Assembly: GCF_003046315.1 (NCBI RefSeq) | Contig: NZ_PZZP01000002.1 | Span: 372,001 to 436,000, forward strand | From: Desmospora activa DSM 45169 | GTDB taxonomy: Bacteria; Bacillota; Bacilli; Thermoactinomycetales; DSM-45169 | DNA length: 64,000 nt | Reading direction: 5' to 3' | Shown: piece after piece, positions 19,112-29,114 of the stretch | How positions within the stretch are numbered: position 1 is the stretch's first letter | Layout of the letters: each line of letters starts with the position of its first letter | The notes under the pieces: generated by a model | Databases searched by the model: none | What the model saw: the letters and a program-made list of their open reading frames with translations, nothing else | Told to the model about the DNA's origin: nothing | Made by a program: the position numbers and the translations under genes

Positions 19112-20359
19112 TTACTCCCGCCAAATGTGGCCTCCGAGCAGAGATAGTTTCTCCTCTAAATTCTCATATCCGCGATCAATCAGTTCCACTCCGGTGATCC
19201 GGGTTACCTTTTCCGCGATTAACCCGGCGACTACCAGCGCCGCCCCCGCCCGCAGGTCGCTGGCCCTAACCTCCGAACCGATCAAAGGGGTACTTCCCAG
19301 GATGACGGCAGTTCTCCCTTCCACCCGGATGGTGGCTCCCATTCGGCACAATTCATCCACATGTTTAAACCGCGATGAATAGATATTATCCGTTACCAGA
19401 CTGGTACCCTCCGCCTGGGTCAACAGAGCGGTAAAGGGTTGTTGTAGATCAGTGGGAAAACCGGGGTAGGGCAAGGTTTTGATGTCGAGCTTACGGGTTG
19501 AATCCACCCCTCTCACCTGCAGGGCTTCATCGTATTCTTTCACGTGCACACCCATTTCCCGCAGTTTGGCTGTGACCGGTTCCAGATGCTTTGGGATCAC
19601 ATTCTCCACCCTTACATGCCCTTTGGTGGCTGCAGCGGCGATCATATAAGTACCTGCCTCAATGCGGTCAGGGATGATGGAGTGGCGACATCCCGTCAGC
19701 TCCTGTGTTCCCTGTATGCGGATCACATCGGTACCGGCTCCTTTGATACGGGCGCCCATGGAAGAGAGCAAGGTGGCTACATCGATGATCTCCGGCTCTT
19801 TGGCCGCGTTTTCAATCACAGTAGTTCCTTCCGCCCGTGCAGCTGCCAACATGATATTGATGGTGGCACCGACACTAACCACATCCAAATAGATACGCGC
19901 GCCTTTCAGGTTGGGAGCGGATAGGTAAATGGCGCCTTCCCGCTGCTCAACCTGAGCCCCCAAAGCGACAAAGCCTTTGAGATGTTGGTCAATCGGCCGT
20001 GGTCCCAAGCTACAACCGCCGGGTAATCCAATCATCGCTTTCCCAAAGCGACCCAAAAGGGCTCCCATCAAGTAATAAGAAGCGCGCAATTGTTTGATCT
20101 TCCCATTTGGAAGTGGAATGTTAGTTAAAGCGGCAGCATCGATGTGCATCTCATTCCTGCGTCTCTCCACCACCGCCCCTAACTCTGCCAGTATCGTTTC
20201 ATACACATGTACATCGCGAATCGTGGGTAGATTTTCAATCACAGTGGTCGATTCCGCCAAAAGGGCAGCAGGAATCAGGGCGACAGCACTATTTTTGGCC
20301 CCGCTTACGGAAACATTTCCTTTCAGCGGTCGGCCCCCTTTGATTATCAACGTCTCCAT
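19112..20359 (-). CDS. murA: UDP-N-acetylglucosamine 1-carboxyvinyltransferase
   Basis: First committed step of peptidoglycan synthesis: adds enolpyruvate from PEP to UDP-GlcNAc. The 415-residue protein has the two-domain EPSP-synthase-like fold. The catalytic, fosfomycin-target Cys lies in [16 protein letters not shown], and the N-terminus [14 protein letters not shown] is typical. Its place between glpX and the transaldolase gene is that of the second B. subtilis copy (murAB/murZ), so a second murA is expected elsewhere. Confidence 0.95.
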   Translation of the reverse strand: METLIIKGGRPLKGNVSVSGAKNSAVALIPAALLAESTTVIENLPTIRDVHVYETILAELGAVVERRRNEMHIDAAALTNIPLPNGKIKQLRASYYLMGALLGRFGKAMIGLPGGCSLGPRPIDQHLKGFVALGAQVEQREGAIYLSAPNLKGARIYLDVVSVGATINIMLAAARAEGTTVIENAAKEPEIIDVATLLSSMGARIKGAGTDVIRIQGTQELTGCRHSIIPDRIEAGTYMIAAAATKGHVRVENVIPKHLEPVTAKLREMGVHVKEYDEALQVRGVDSTRKLDIKTLPYPGFPTDLQQPFTALLTQAEGTSLVTDNIYSSRFKHVDELCRMGATIRVEGRTAVILGSTPLIGSEVRASDLRAGAALVVAGLIAEKVTRITGVELIDRGYENLEEKLSLLGGHIWRE

Positions 20360-20523
20360 CTTAACCCTCCCTCAAAGAGCTGTGGCAAAACCATCACATG
20401 GTTACACTCCACACGGCTGAAGCACCCTGTGGTCACTTCCTACAGGCTCCATGGGGATGATCAGTCTAGGAGACGAGCCCGATTCAACTTTCCAATGGTG
20501 ACAATCGGTTGGGGTGGGTGAGC

Positions 20524-21087
20524 TTAAACCACTGAGGGACGACGTACATCAAGGATGTTCGCCCGGTTCTCGCGGAAACGCTCAAACAATGCTTCGGGGC
20601 CTTCCTTCTTGACGAATGCGGCCTCTGCTAAAGTGATCGGGATAAGGGAGATCATTTGCAGTGTGGGCTCGTTGGTGTTTGGAAAGAGGTCAAAAGTGTT
20701 TCCAAAATACGGGCTCGGATGTGCGAGGATAGCCTGGATTTCAGTGTTGCTGACGATAGGCTGCTTGTTCTCGATAACCATGCCATAATCGAGGCTGCAC
20801 CCACCTCGGAGAAGCATAGAAGCAGTGGAATCCACGAGATAATGAGCGATGTGCTCCTGTCCGTCCCACAGCGTACAGACAAGTTCTTCAGGAAGCATCG
20901 AAGTGATCGACTGAAAGCGCAATCCGTTTGTGACGACGGTGCTGATCGGCGGCTCATCGTTGTGAAAAAAAATCAGGTCATAGCCTCTGTTTTCCTTCGA
21001 CGACTTGGCGGACTCCACTTTGTGCACTGTGCCCAGATGCCGTTCTAAGTGTTTGAGGACTTCGCCGGATTGTCCTGGTGTGTCCAT
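20524..21087 (-). CDS. Suppressor-of-fused (SUFU) domain protein, probable orphan immunity protein
   Basis: A 187-residue protein that shows SUFU-family features over its length: TNGLRFQSI, PEELVCTLWDGQ, FPNTNEPTLQMISLIPITLAEA, and an ILDVRRPSVV C-terminus. Bacterial SUFU proteins are best known as immunity proteins of polymorphic toxin systems. No toxin gene is intact nearby; a 41-residue open fragment lies upstream on the same strand. The gene breaks the murA-transaldolase order of B. subtilis, which suggests insertion. Its function here is inference from family and context. Confidence 0.75.
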   Translation of the reverse strand: MDTPGQSGEVLKHLERHLGTVHKVESAKSSKENRGYDLIFFHNDEPPISTVVTNGLRFQSITSMLPEELVCTLWDGQEHIAHYLVDSTASMLLRGGCSLDYGMVIENKQPIVSNTEIQAILAHPSPYFGNTFDLFPNTNEPTLQMISLIPITLAEAAFVKKEGPEALFERFRENRANILDVRRPSVV

Positions 21088-21306
21088 TTATATCTCCGAT
21101 CCGTTGAAGTTATGCCCGATGTTGCGAACCTTTTGCCGTATGGATTCTATGTGCGGTGAACGCCTACACCCGCTGGAGGTGGCACTCTACGCGGAGTGTT
21201 CCGTCCTGGTACTGGGATGGGATACTACTCCTTGTCGAGTCCACCTTGCAGGCTGTTGGTTGACAGTACTGGTGAAAGAACGTTCCCGCGGGAGCCGATC
21301 CTCACT

Positions 21307-21432
21307 TCACGTAAACGGGCCTTCCTGATACAGAGCAGGGCTGGACAGCTCCGTGGCGGGATTGGTTTTGCCGATTCGGATCAACAGGAACTCACCGCCT
21401 GTCCGGTACTTCGCTTCGGCTTGTTTGTGCTG
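21307..21432 (-). pseudogene. Possible C-terminal remnant of a gene upstream of the SUFU protein
   Basis: An open frame of 41 codons without a start ends GKTNPATELSSPALYQEGPFT, a protein-like composition that stops 219 nt before the SUFU start on the same strand. A polymorphic-toxin tail would fit the position, but I do not recognise the sequence. The 219 nt between the two (21088-21306) show only a CCCGCGGG-centred hairpin and no coding frame. Confidence 0.3.
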
Positions 21433-21445
21433 CTAAGACGAATAA

Positions 21446-22096
21446 TCACGAACGGGTTTGCGCTTCTTCCCAATCCTTTTTAAACCGTTCGATTCCGGCG
21501 TCGGTCAACGGATGAGACAACATTTGTTCATAGACGCTTACAGGCAAGGTTGCGATATGGGCACCTGCCGCAGCAGCCTGAGTGACATGTTGCGGATGAC
21601 GAACACTGGCGGCAATGATCTGTGTGTCGAGTTGATGCAGTTCAAACAGATGAGCGATTTCTTCGATCAGCTGGATCCCGTCGTGACCGATATCGTCTAA
21701 TCGCCCCAAGAACGGACTGACGTATGTGGCACCGGCACGAGCCGCCATCAAGGCTTGATTCGCTGAAAAGACCAATGTGACATTGGTTTGAATCCCCGCC
21801 TGGGAGAAGCGATGGACCGCTTTTAGTCCTTCAGCGGTCATCGGAACTTTAATGGTGATATTGTCAGCGATGGCAGTGAGGGGACCCGCTTCTTCCCACA
21901 TGCCTTCCGCATCGTCAGAAAGCACTTCCGCACTGACGGAGCCCTTTACAAAAGAGGTAATCTCCTGCAATACCTCATTGAAGTCACGTCCGGATTTTGC
22001 CACTAAGCTGGGGTTGGTGGTAACACCCGCCAACAGCCCCCACTCATGCACTTTCCGGATTTGTTCCACATCGGCGGTATCGATAAAAAATTTCAT
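21446..22096 (-). CDS. tal: Transaldolase / fructose-6-phosphate aldolase family
   Basis: A 216-residue small transaldolase (TalC/FSA-like). The Schiff-base Lys is in [21 protein letters not shown] is the typical start and [16 protein letters not shown] is conserved. B. subtilis ywjH occupies the same place and has transaldolase activity, which I take as the likely activity here. It lies 18 nt downstream of fba and is probably co-transcribed with it. Confidence 0.93.
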   Translation of the reverse strand: MKFFIDTADVEQIRKVHEWGLLAGVTTNPSLVAKSGRDFNEVLQEITSFVKGSVSAEVLSDDAEGMWEEAGPLTAIADNITIKVPMTAEGLKAVHRFSQAGIQTNVTLVFSANQALMAARAGATYVSPFLGRLDDIGHDGIQLIEEIAHLFELHQLDTQIIAASVRHPQHVTQAAAAGAHIATLPVSVYEQMLSHPLTDAGIERFKKDWEEAQTRS

Positions 22097-22114
22097 ACCC
22101 CTTCACCTCGATTC

Positions 22115-22969
22115 TCAGGCTTTGCCGCTGCTACCAAACAGGCGCATTTTCCCTTTGACGGTTTCCTTGATCGCTTCCCGTCCCGGGCCTAAGTATTTTC
22201 GCGGATCGATCATCTCTGGATTGGCTCCCAACAGCTCCCGGATCTTGCCGGTACAAGCGACTTGGTTTTCGGTGTTGACGTTGATCTTACCCACACCCAA
22301 CCGGACCGATTCCTGGATAGCGGCATCCGGCACCCCGGAACCACCGTGTAATACGATCGGGGCATCGATCTTTTTGGCGACGGCATCGATAATATCAAAA
22401 TGGATCTTCGGCTCCCCTTTATACATGCCGTGAGCGGTTCCAACTGCAATCGCCATCGCATCCACCTGCGTCTCCTCCCAGAAGCGGATTGCCTCTTCCG
22501 GGTTAGCCAAGGCAGCGTCGGCTTCATCCACCTCTAGATCATCTTCCACTCCACCGATCGTACCCAGCTCACCCTCCACAGACACGCCGACAGCATGAGC
22601 CGCTTTTACAATCTCTTTCGTCAGGCGAATGTTTTCTTCATAGGGATGATGGGAGCCATCAAACATCACCGACGAAAATCCGGCTTGAATACATTTCATC
22701 ACGACATCAAAGCTGCTGCCGTGATCCAAATGTAAAGCGACAGGCACCCCGGACTCCTTAGCTGCAATCTCAGCCATCGCCACCACATAGTCAATCCCCA
22801 TATATCGCATGGCGCCTTCACTGACACCATAGATAAACGGAGATTGTTCTTCTTTTGCCGCAGCGGCGATTCCCTGGGTAAATTCCAGGTTGTTCATATT
22901 AAATTGTCCGACAGCAAAACCCTCGCGTTTCGCTCGGGGTAAGAAATCAGTCATTGGTACTAACGGCAT
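22115..22969 (-). CDS. fbaA: Class II fructose-1,6-bisphosphate aldolase
   Basis: Zinc-dependent glycolytic aldolase. The 284-residue protein has the zinc and substrate motifs ALHLDHGSSF, GSHHPYEENI, ELGTIGG, VGTAHGMYKG and VLHGGSGVPD in order. A strong TAGGAGG precedes the ATG. A sigma-A-type promoter lies about 60 nt upstream. Confidence 0.97.
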   Translation of the reverse strand: MPLVPMTDFLPRAKREGFAVGQFNMNNLEFTQGIAAAAKEEQSPFIYGVSEGAMRYMGIDYVVAMAEIAAKESGVPVALHLDHGSSFDVVMKCIQAGFSSVMFDGSHHPYEENIRLTKEIVKAAHAVGVSVEGELGTIGGVEDDLEVDEADAALANPEEAIRFWEETQVDAMAIAVGTAHGMYKGEPKIHFDIIDAVAKKIDAPIVLHGGSGVPDAAIQESVRLGVGKINVNTENQVACTGKIRELLGANPEMIDPRKYLGPGREAIKETVKGKMRLFGSSGKA

Positions 22970-23025
22970 AAATGAAACCTCCTAGGAATAAAATCAGTCT
23001 CTGCAATCTTTTCTTTTCTCTGTCT

Positions 23026-23054
23026 AGTATATGGTTCGACCTTTCTACCGGCAA
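23026..23054 (-). promoter_or_regulatory. Sigma-A promoter for fbaA
   Basis: On the minus strand TTGCCG and TATACT are separated by 17 nt, about 55 nt upstream of the fbaA start. Confidence 0.65.
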
Positions 23055-23164
23055 GAGCTCTCTCGTATGGAGTTTCATAATTTCCATCGCTAAAGTGAAG
23101 GATTCCCAAGAGTTTTGTCATTCACGCACTTTTTTCGATCATTCACATCCATTTTATGGGTAAT

Positions 23165-23184
23165 CAAAAACCCCTGCCGGGGCT
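23165..23184 (-). terminator. Intrinsic terminator after the kce gene
   Basis: A compact GCCCC/GGGGT hairpin followed by five T residues on the minus strand, 15 nt past the kce stop. Confidence 0.7.
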
Positions 23185-23199
23185 TTGGTGTATCAACTC

Positions 23200-24009
23200 T
23201 TATTGAATCCCCAATATCAGCCTGGTTTCCTCCGGAGTAGCTAGCGGACGTTGCAATTCCTGCGCCAGACGACTAACCCGCGCTACCAGCTGTTCATTCG
23301 TCGCCAGTTCTCCCTTGCGATAGTAGCGATTATCCTCCAGGCCCACCCGCACATGCCCGCCCAAAGTGATCGCCCAAGCCGACAGCGGCAATTGATGCCG
23401 ACCTACTCCTGCCACTGTCCATGTGGCACCCGACGGCAATTGATCCACCAGTAACAACAGATGCCTGGGATCAGCTGGAATACCGCCGGGTACTCCCATC
23501 ACAAAATCGAAATGCAGGTGTCCTTCTACCAACCCTTCTTCCACCAAGCGCAGAGCGGTGGGAATCATGCCAGCATCAAAAATCTCAAACTCTGGGCGAA
23601 CCCCTTTCTCTTTCATACGCAGGGCAAATTGGCGAATCAGATCAGGTGGATTCCAAAAGACACCATCGCCAAAATTGACAGTTCCCGTTGTTAGTGTCGC
23701 CATTTCCGGGCACAATTCCAGCGGCTGCAAGCGCTCCTCGCCACTCATCCCAACCGCCCCACCGGTAGAAACCTGTACAATGATGTCACTTCGCTTTTGG
23801 ATCTCTGCGATCGCTTCCTGATAAATCATGCGGTCTTGCGTCGGCTTACCCTTCGCATCCCGCACATGGATGTGGGCGATCGATGCCCCTGCCTGGCGGG
23901 CTTTGGCCGCCGCTTCCCCAATCTCCTGCGGTGTAAGTGGAAGGTGGGGGGTATCGCCTCGATTTAACTCTGCTCCCACTAGGGCCGCGGTAATGATAAG
24001 CTTTTGCAA
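23200..24009 (-). CDS. kce: 3-keto-5-aminohexanoate cleavage enzyme (BKACE family)
   Basis: BKACE enzymes condense a beta-keto acid with acetyl-CoA; Kce acts in lysine fermentation, giving acetoacetate and 3-aminobutyryl-CoA. The family's zinc ligands are visible as IAHIHVRD (two His) and GGHVRVGLEDN (Glu). I chose a TTG start at 24009 (GGGGGG about 9 nt upstream), giving about 269 residues, the family norm; a longer frame adds an unlikely N-terminus. The specific Kce assignment rests on the neighbour 26 nt upstream, which looks like 3-aminobutyryl-CoA ammonia-lyase. Other BKACEs have other substrates, so the family is firmer than the substrate. Confidence 0.85.
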   Translation of the reverse strand: MQKLIITAALVGAELNRGDTPHLPLTPQEIGEAAAKARQAGASIAHIHVRDAKGKPTQDRMIYQEAIAEIQKRSDIIVQVSTGGAVGMSGEERLQPLELCPEMATLTTGTVNFGDGVFWNPPDLIRQFALRMKEKGVRPEFEIFDAGMIPTALRLVEEGLVEGHLHFDFVMGVPGGIPADPRHLLLLVDQLPSGATWTVAGVGRHQLPLSAWAITLGGHVRVGLEDNRYYRKGELATNEQLVARVSRLAQELQRPLATPEETRLILGIQ

Positions 24010-24034
24010 GTTAGGCCCCCCTCTGTGCCAAAGT

Positions 24035-24427
24035 TTAGTCCTGCGACCGTTGTCGCTCTTTGGGGACAACACAGGTTCCACTGGCCCGCGCCACCATCAC
24101 CGGCTCCGCCAACACCTGGGCCGCAGAGGGCACCGCCGGATCGATACGGGTTTCAATTACCTTATGGGCGACAAATTCCATCGATCGCGATGTATTCCCC
24201 ACCCGGACGATACGCCCGCTCGCCTCAATATAGTCCCCGGCATAGACGGGAGCGGTAAATTCGACCGAATCGTAAGCGACAAATAATCCCTCATCACCAT
24301 CATGGCGGATTAGCAACTCCGTTGCCACATCGCCGAACAAAGCCAATATCCGCGCACCGTCCACCAACCCGCCCCCGTAGTGAACATCAGCCTCACTCAT
24401 CCGAATCCGGATCGTTCCCTCGTCCAT
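24035..24427 (-). CDS. kal: 3-aminobutyryl-CoA ammonia-lyase-like hotdog protein
   Basis: A 130-residue single hotdog-fold protein with [34 protein letters not shown] and [12 protein letters not shown], which I recognise as the Kal pattern rather than a general thioesterase. Kal removes ammonia from 3-aminobutyryl-CoA to give crotonyl-CoA. It is followed by kce at 26 nt, so the two form the core of the lysine-fermentation route. The crotonyl-CoA product could feed the acyl-CoA enzymes encoded around 37-42 kb. Confidence 0.8.
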   Translation of the reverse strand: MDEGTIRIRMSEADVHYGGGLVDGARILALFGDVATELLIRHDGDEGLFVAYDSVEFTAPVYAGDYIEASGRIVRVGNTSRSMEFVAHKVIETRIDPAVPSAAQVLAEPVMVARASGTCVVPKERQRSQD

Positions 24428-24445
24428 CCGCTTCCCCGTCCTTCC

Positions 24446-24826
24446 TCAGTGTGCGCGTTGCAACAGCTGTCGCAGTACTTCAGACCGTAGTTCCTCAATG
24501 TCAAAGGGCTTGGTAAAGTGAGCCAGCGCACCCAACTTGGTTGCTTCCTCCACCATATCCAGCTCGCCGTAAGCCGTCATCATGATAACTTTTATATTTA
24601 GCGGCTCTTTTTTTAGATGGCGAAGCAATTCGAGACCATCCATTCCCGGCATTTTCATATCCAGCAGGATAAGATCCGGCGGCTCCGTTTGGATAATCTC
24701 CAGCGCCACTTTCCCGTTGGCCGCTTGCAATACTTCCAGCCCTTCTCGGCTGAACACTTCCTTAAGCAGCACACGAATGCCGTATTGGTCGTCCACGATC
24801 AAAAGTTTCTTATCGGACAAGGACAT
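24446..24826 (-). CDS. spo0F: Sporulation response regulator Spo0F
   Basis: Single-domain receiver that passes phosphate from sporulation kinases to Spo0B. The start is placed at the ATG at 24826 (MSLSDKKLLIVDDQYG), which has GGAAGGAGG about 9 nt upstream; this gives 126 residues, close to the 124 of B. subtilis, and a longer frame is rejected. Receiver residues are visible: the acidic pair in VDDQ, the phospho-acceptor Asp in LLDMKMPGMDG, Thr in MMTAYGE, and Lys in FTKPFD. It sits between the kal-kce pair and pyrG; in B. subtilis it is next to fbaA. Confidence 0.95.
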   Translation of the reverse strand: MSLSDKKLLIVDDQYGIRVLLKEVFSREGLEVLQAANGKVALEIIQTEPPDLILLDMKMPGMDGLELLRHLKKEPLNIKVIMMTAYGELDMVEEATKLGALAHFTKPFDIEELRSEVLRQLLQRAH

Positions 24827-24927
24827 TTTACGCTTCCTCCTTCCAAGATCACTAGTCTGTTCCCGATGGTCATCCCTCCTTTTCAACCCACTCGAATCAT
24901 TACGATACCATTCTGTTCGCAATTAAA

Positions 24928-24957
24928 TAATTCGCGAACAAGGATCGGTATTTCCTG
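24928..24957 (-). promoter_or_regulatory. Candidate sigma-H promoter of spo0F
   Basis: On the minus strand AGGAAAT is followed after 16 nt by GAATTA, close to the sigma-H consensus (AGGAWWT and GAAT). It lies about 100 nt upstream of the spo0F start; sigma-H control of spo0F is established in B. subtilis. Confidence 0.5.
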
Positions 24958-25000
24958 CACTTCAAGTAAAAAACGAAGCTCGCCCTCTTTTTCGATATGT

Positions 25001-25026
25001 AAAAAGCCGCACCTGATCGGTGCGGC
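25001..25026 (-). terminator. Intrinsic terminator downstream of pyrG
   Basis: A perfect 8-bp stem (GCCGCACC / GGTGCGGC) with a 5-nt loop is followed by five T residues on the minus strand. It is 265 nt past the pyrG stop, with the repeat arms in between. Confidence 0.85.
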
Positions 25027-25056
25027 GATGCTGCCGACTTTTATCTCACCAAAAGC

Positions 25057-25108
25057 TTGTTGATGGTGGGAGGAGGGATTTTTGAGTCTGCGTGGCTCTT
25101 GCTGTTTG
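25057..25108 (+). repeat. Dispersed intergenic repeat, family A, copy 3 (forward arm)
   Basis: TTGTTGATGGTGGGAGGAGG followed by GATTTTTGAGTCTGCGTGG. The inverted arm lies at 25231-25296. See also 1279, 18973 and 37009. Confidence 0.65.
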
Positions 25109-25230
25109 CAAAGAAGTAATAACTGTCCGCTCCAGCCACCGCGGGCGGGAGCGGGCAAAACTCGCTGTCGCTCAAACAGGTTACCCTTTTTCTCCACCCT
25201 CGCTGGCTTCCGCTAAGTAGCACAGCAAAG

Positions 25231-26937
<1,707 letters not shown>

Positions 26938-26952
26938 TTAACGGGACAATTA

Positions 26953-26982
26953 GAAAAAGCGCCCCTAAAGTGGAGGGGCGCC
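26953..26982 (-). terminator. pyrG leader attenuator
   Basis: On the minus strand GCGCCCCT pairs with AGGGGCGC and is followed by five T residues, within the transcribed leader and upstream of the pyrG ribosome site. The 5' arm is C-rich (GCGCCCCTCC), as needed to pair with an added poly-G tract. Confidence 0.8.
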
Positions 26983-27004
26983 TGACTGGAAATTACCACC
27001 AACA

Positions 27005-27039
27005 ATCCCGCGATCCACTCTAATGAGGGAGCGCGGGAT
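27005..27039 (-). promoter_or_regulatory. First leader hairpin of pyrG
   Basis: ATCCCGCG and CGCGGGAT pair around a 19-nt loop that contains CTCCCTC on the RNA strand, a second pyrimidine-rich stretch that could meet poly-G. Confidence 0.6.
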
Positions 27040-27065
27040 CGATTTTTCCGATATAGTTACTATCA

Positions 27066-27105
27066 GCCCAGTGGATAGTTTAATCCCTGTGACCAGGATT
27101 GTCAA
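27066..27105 (-). promoter_or_regulatory. pyrG promoter and GGGC start site
   Basis: TTGACA and TAAACT are 17 nt apart on the minus strand; the first G of a GGGC run lies 8 nt past the -10 box. The -35 overlaps the rpoE stop codon. A GGGC start is the hallmark of reiterative-transcription control of pyrG. Confidence 0.8.
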
Positions 27106-27581
27106 GGCTGTTCATCATCGTCTTCATCGTCATCGTTCTCATCGTCGTCTTCCGGGTCAAAATCGCCGTCTTCATCATAATTGGCCTCAAAATCAGCCTC
27201 ATCATCGTCATCATCATTGTCAAAATCAGCCTTTTCCCCGTCGAACAGCTCTTCTTCTTCCAATTCGTCGCTATAATCATCCTTCACATTTTGAGCGACA
27301 GCGGAGTCCGTCGCTTGTTCCGTCGGGTACCAGCTGCGCAAACCCCACAAGCTTTTTCCCACACAAATAAAGCGGCCGTCGATGTTCATCTCGGTGTAGA
27401 GCTGGGCAATGTATTGGTTGATCTCCTCTTCCGAGAATCCTTTCATTTGCGCCACTTCTTGCATCAAGGCCCGATATAAGATCGGTTCCTCTTTTTCCTT
27501 TAAAATATAAAACGCCAGATCCACCATCGCCGTTTCGCGGATATCTTCCGGCGACAATTGTTCAGCTAATTGTTCGGACAT
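27102..27581 (-). CDS. rpoE: RNA polymerase delta subunit
   Basis: The delta subunit releases RNA polymerase from DNA and RNA and tunes promoter selection in Firmicutes. The ordered N-terminal domain has EDIRETAMVDLAFYIL, NIDGRFICVGKSLWGLRSWYP split, and the C-terminal third is almost pure Asp/Glu, as in all delta subunits. I place the start at the ATG at 27581 (MSEQLAEQL, 159 residues): the longer frame would begin inside the -10 box of the promoter at 27664. Upstream of pyrG as in B. subtilis. Confidence 0.93.
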   Translation of the reverse strand: MSEQLAEQLSPEDIRETAMVDLAFYILKEKEEPILYRALMQEVAQMKGFSEEEINQYIAQLYTEMNIDGRFICVGKSLWGLRSWYPTEQATDSAVAQNVKDDYSDELEEEELFDGEKADFDNDDDDDEADFEANYDEDGDFDPEDDDENDDDEDDDEQP

Positions 27582-27663
27582 GGTGGGCACACCCATCCTT
27601 TCGTTCCAATCTCCCAAGCATGCCACATACTCCTTTTCGTTCTGTGACATCGCATGTATGTCT

Positions 27664-27691
27664 ATTTTAACCAAAAAAGTGGTGAAGTCAA
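27664..27691 (-). promoter_or_regulatory. Sigma-A promoter of rpoE
   Basis: TTGACT and TAAAAT are separated by 16 nt on the minus strand, which would give a leader of about 75 nt before the rpoE start at 27581. Confidence 0.7.
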
Positions 27692-27821
27692 CAAGGGAGA
27701 CCTGGAAGTATCACCATCGATTAATCAGAACCTGAGCGGACGATTATGGACAAAATCGGACAAGCGGGATACGCTAAGAGAAACCAAACCCATTCCCAGG
27801 ATGGAAACGGAGGATTTCCCG

Positions 27822-28436
27822 ATGATACACGATCTAATCCAAACCAACCCTGTTATCGCCATTATTCGAAAGGTTTCCTTTGAAAAATTGCCCCCTCTGG
27901 GTCAAGCGCTGGCCAACGGCGGCATCAAACTGGCGGAAATAACGATGGATTCAGAGAAGGCGTTAGAAGGGATTCAGGTACTAAAAGAACAACAGCTGCG
28001 GGTAGGGGTAGGAACCGTCCTCGATGCGGAAACGGCCCGCCTCGCGATCCTTCACGGCGCCGAGTTTCTGATCACACCCTGTGTCCGTCTGGATGTGATC
28101 GCCACCGGTAGGAGATACAATGTGCCGGTGATGACGGGAGCATTGACACCGACAGAGATCCTACAAGCCTATGAAGCGGGCTCTGATTATGTCAAAGTGT
28201 TTCCTGCCGCCAACCTTGGCCCCTCCTACATCAAAGACGTCAAAGGACCGCTATCCCAAATCCCCCTCATTCCCACCGGCGGCGTCAATGTCGAAAATAT
28301 CGGCCGCTTTCTCCAAAACGGAGCCACTGCGGTAGGAGTTGGCGGTTCCCTGATCGACAAAAAACGGATCGAGGCTGACGATTTTGCCACCATTGAAAAA
28401 TGGAGCCGCGATTTGGTAGCAGCCGCGAAGGGATAA
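27822..28436 (+). CDS. eda: KDPG / 4-hydroxy-2-oxoglutarate aldolase
   Basis: Class I aldolase that splits 2-keto-3-deoxy-6-phosphogluconate to pyruvate and glyceraldehyde-3-P. The 204-residue protein has AIIRKVSFE at the start, GVGTVLDAE, LITPCVRLDV, and the Schiff-base Lys in DYVKVFPAANLGP. GGAGG lies about 7 nt before the ATG at 27822; a longer in-frame extension to 27654 overlaps the rpoE promoter and is rejected. No edd, kdgK or uronate genes are adjacent, so the substrate source is unknown. Confidence 0.9.
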   Translation: MIHDLIQTNPVIAIIRKVSFEKLPPLGQALANGGIKLAEITMDSEKALEGIQVLKEQQLRVGVGTVLDAETARLAILHGAEFLITPCVRLDVIATGRRYNVPVMTGALTPTEILQAYEAGSDYVKVFPAANLGPSYIKDVKGPLSQIPLIPTGGVNVENIGRFLQNGATAVGVGGSLIDKKRIEADDFATIEKWSRDLVAAAKG

Positions 28437-28503
28437 TCTGGACCATACAAGCAATTCGTCCTTCGGGGTGTAATCCCGAGGCGGATTGTTTTTGACAAGG
28501 AAG

Positions 28504-28533
28504 AAGCCACCGTAACGAGTTTCCGTTTCGGTG
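28504..28533. terminator. Hairpin between convergent eda and regulator genes
   Basis: GCCACCG and CGGTGGC pair with inner ACG/CGT. The T-run is weak on both sides, so it is a likely but not strong terminator. Confidence 0.5.
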
Positions 28534-28550
28534 GCATTTACCCTATCACT

Positions 28551-29114
28551 TTAATTACGATAAGAAATTACAAAGTGTAAAACCGTTAAAGACGGGGAGG
28601 GGTTGATATAAGTATGGGGACGGTCTCCACGAAAACGGACCGATTCAAACTCCTCCAAATCATAGCGCTCACCGTCAATTTCCAACGCAAGTACTCCAGA
28701 CATCACCGTCACAAACTCAACCACACCCGCTTGGTGCGCCTCGGAGTGATATTCCTCCCCCGGTTGTAGATACCCTCGATAAAGCTCAATCAATCCATGA
28801 GAACCAAAAAGTGGTTCAACCACAAACACATCATTTACACTGTTTAATTTTAACCCTTCTTTTTTCCGGGCGATGGCGACATCAGACTCAACGGATAAAA
28901 GAGCGGTAATCGGAAGGGATAGGCCGTTTGCGATCTTCCAGATTACCGACAAAGTTGGGTTGGCTTCTCCATGCTCAATCTTGATAAGAGTTAACTTGCT
29001 AACACCAATTTGCTTGGCCAATGCTTCGATACTCAACCCCTGATTAACCCGAAATTTCCGCAGATTGGCGCCAATGCGTTTTCCCACATTTTTTTCTTCC
29101 AAAGGGTTTTCCAT
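28551..29114 (-). CDS. XRE-family regulator with a C-terminal cupin domain
   Basis: A 187-residue regulator. An N-terminal helix-turn-helix (LRKFRVNQGLSIEALAKQIG, then VSKLTLIKIEHGEANPTL) is followed by a cupin_2 sensor domain (YLQPGEEYHSEAH and VMSGVLALEIDGE). Such fusions control transport or catabolic genes in response to a small ligand. It is divergent from azlC with 346 nt between them, so control of azlCD is the natural guess. Confidence 0.88.
   Translation of the reverse strand: MENPLEEKNVGKRIGANLRKFRVNQGLSIEALAKQIGVSKLTLIKIEHGEANPTLSVIWKIANGLSLPITALLSVESDVAIARKKEGLKLNSVNDVFVVEPLFGSHGLIELYRGYLQPGEEYHSEAHQAGVVEFVTVMSGVLALEIDGERYDLEEFESVRFRGDRPHTYINPSPSLTVLHFVISYRN

Noticed and set aside
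24035-24427. General acyl-CoA thioesterase
   Set aside because: The hotdog protein matches the Kal pattern and is coupled to a BKACE gene, which a plain thioesterase would not explain.
27102-27280. DNA repeat array from repeated ATCATC/TCATCG triplets
   Set aside because: It encodes the Asp/Glu-rich tail of the delta subunit and is a coding low-complexity tract.
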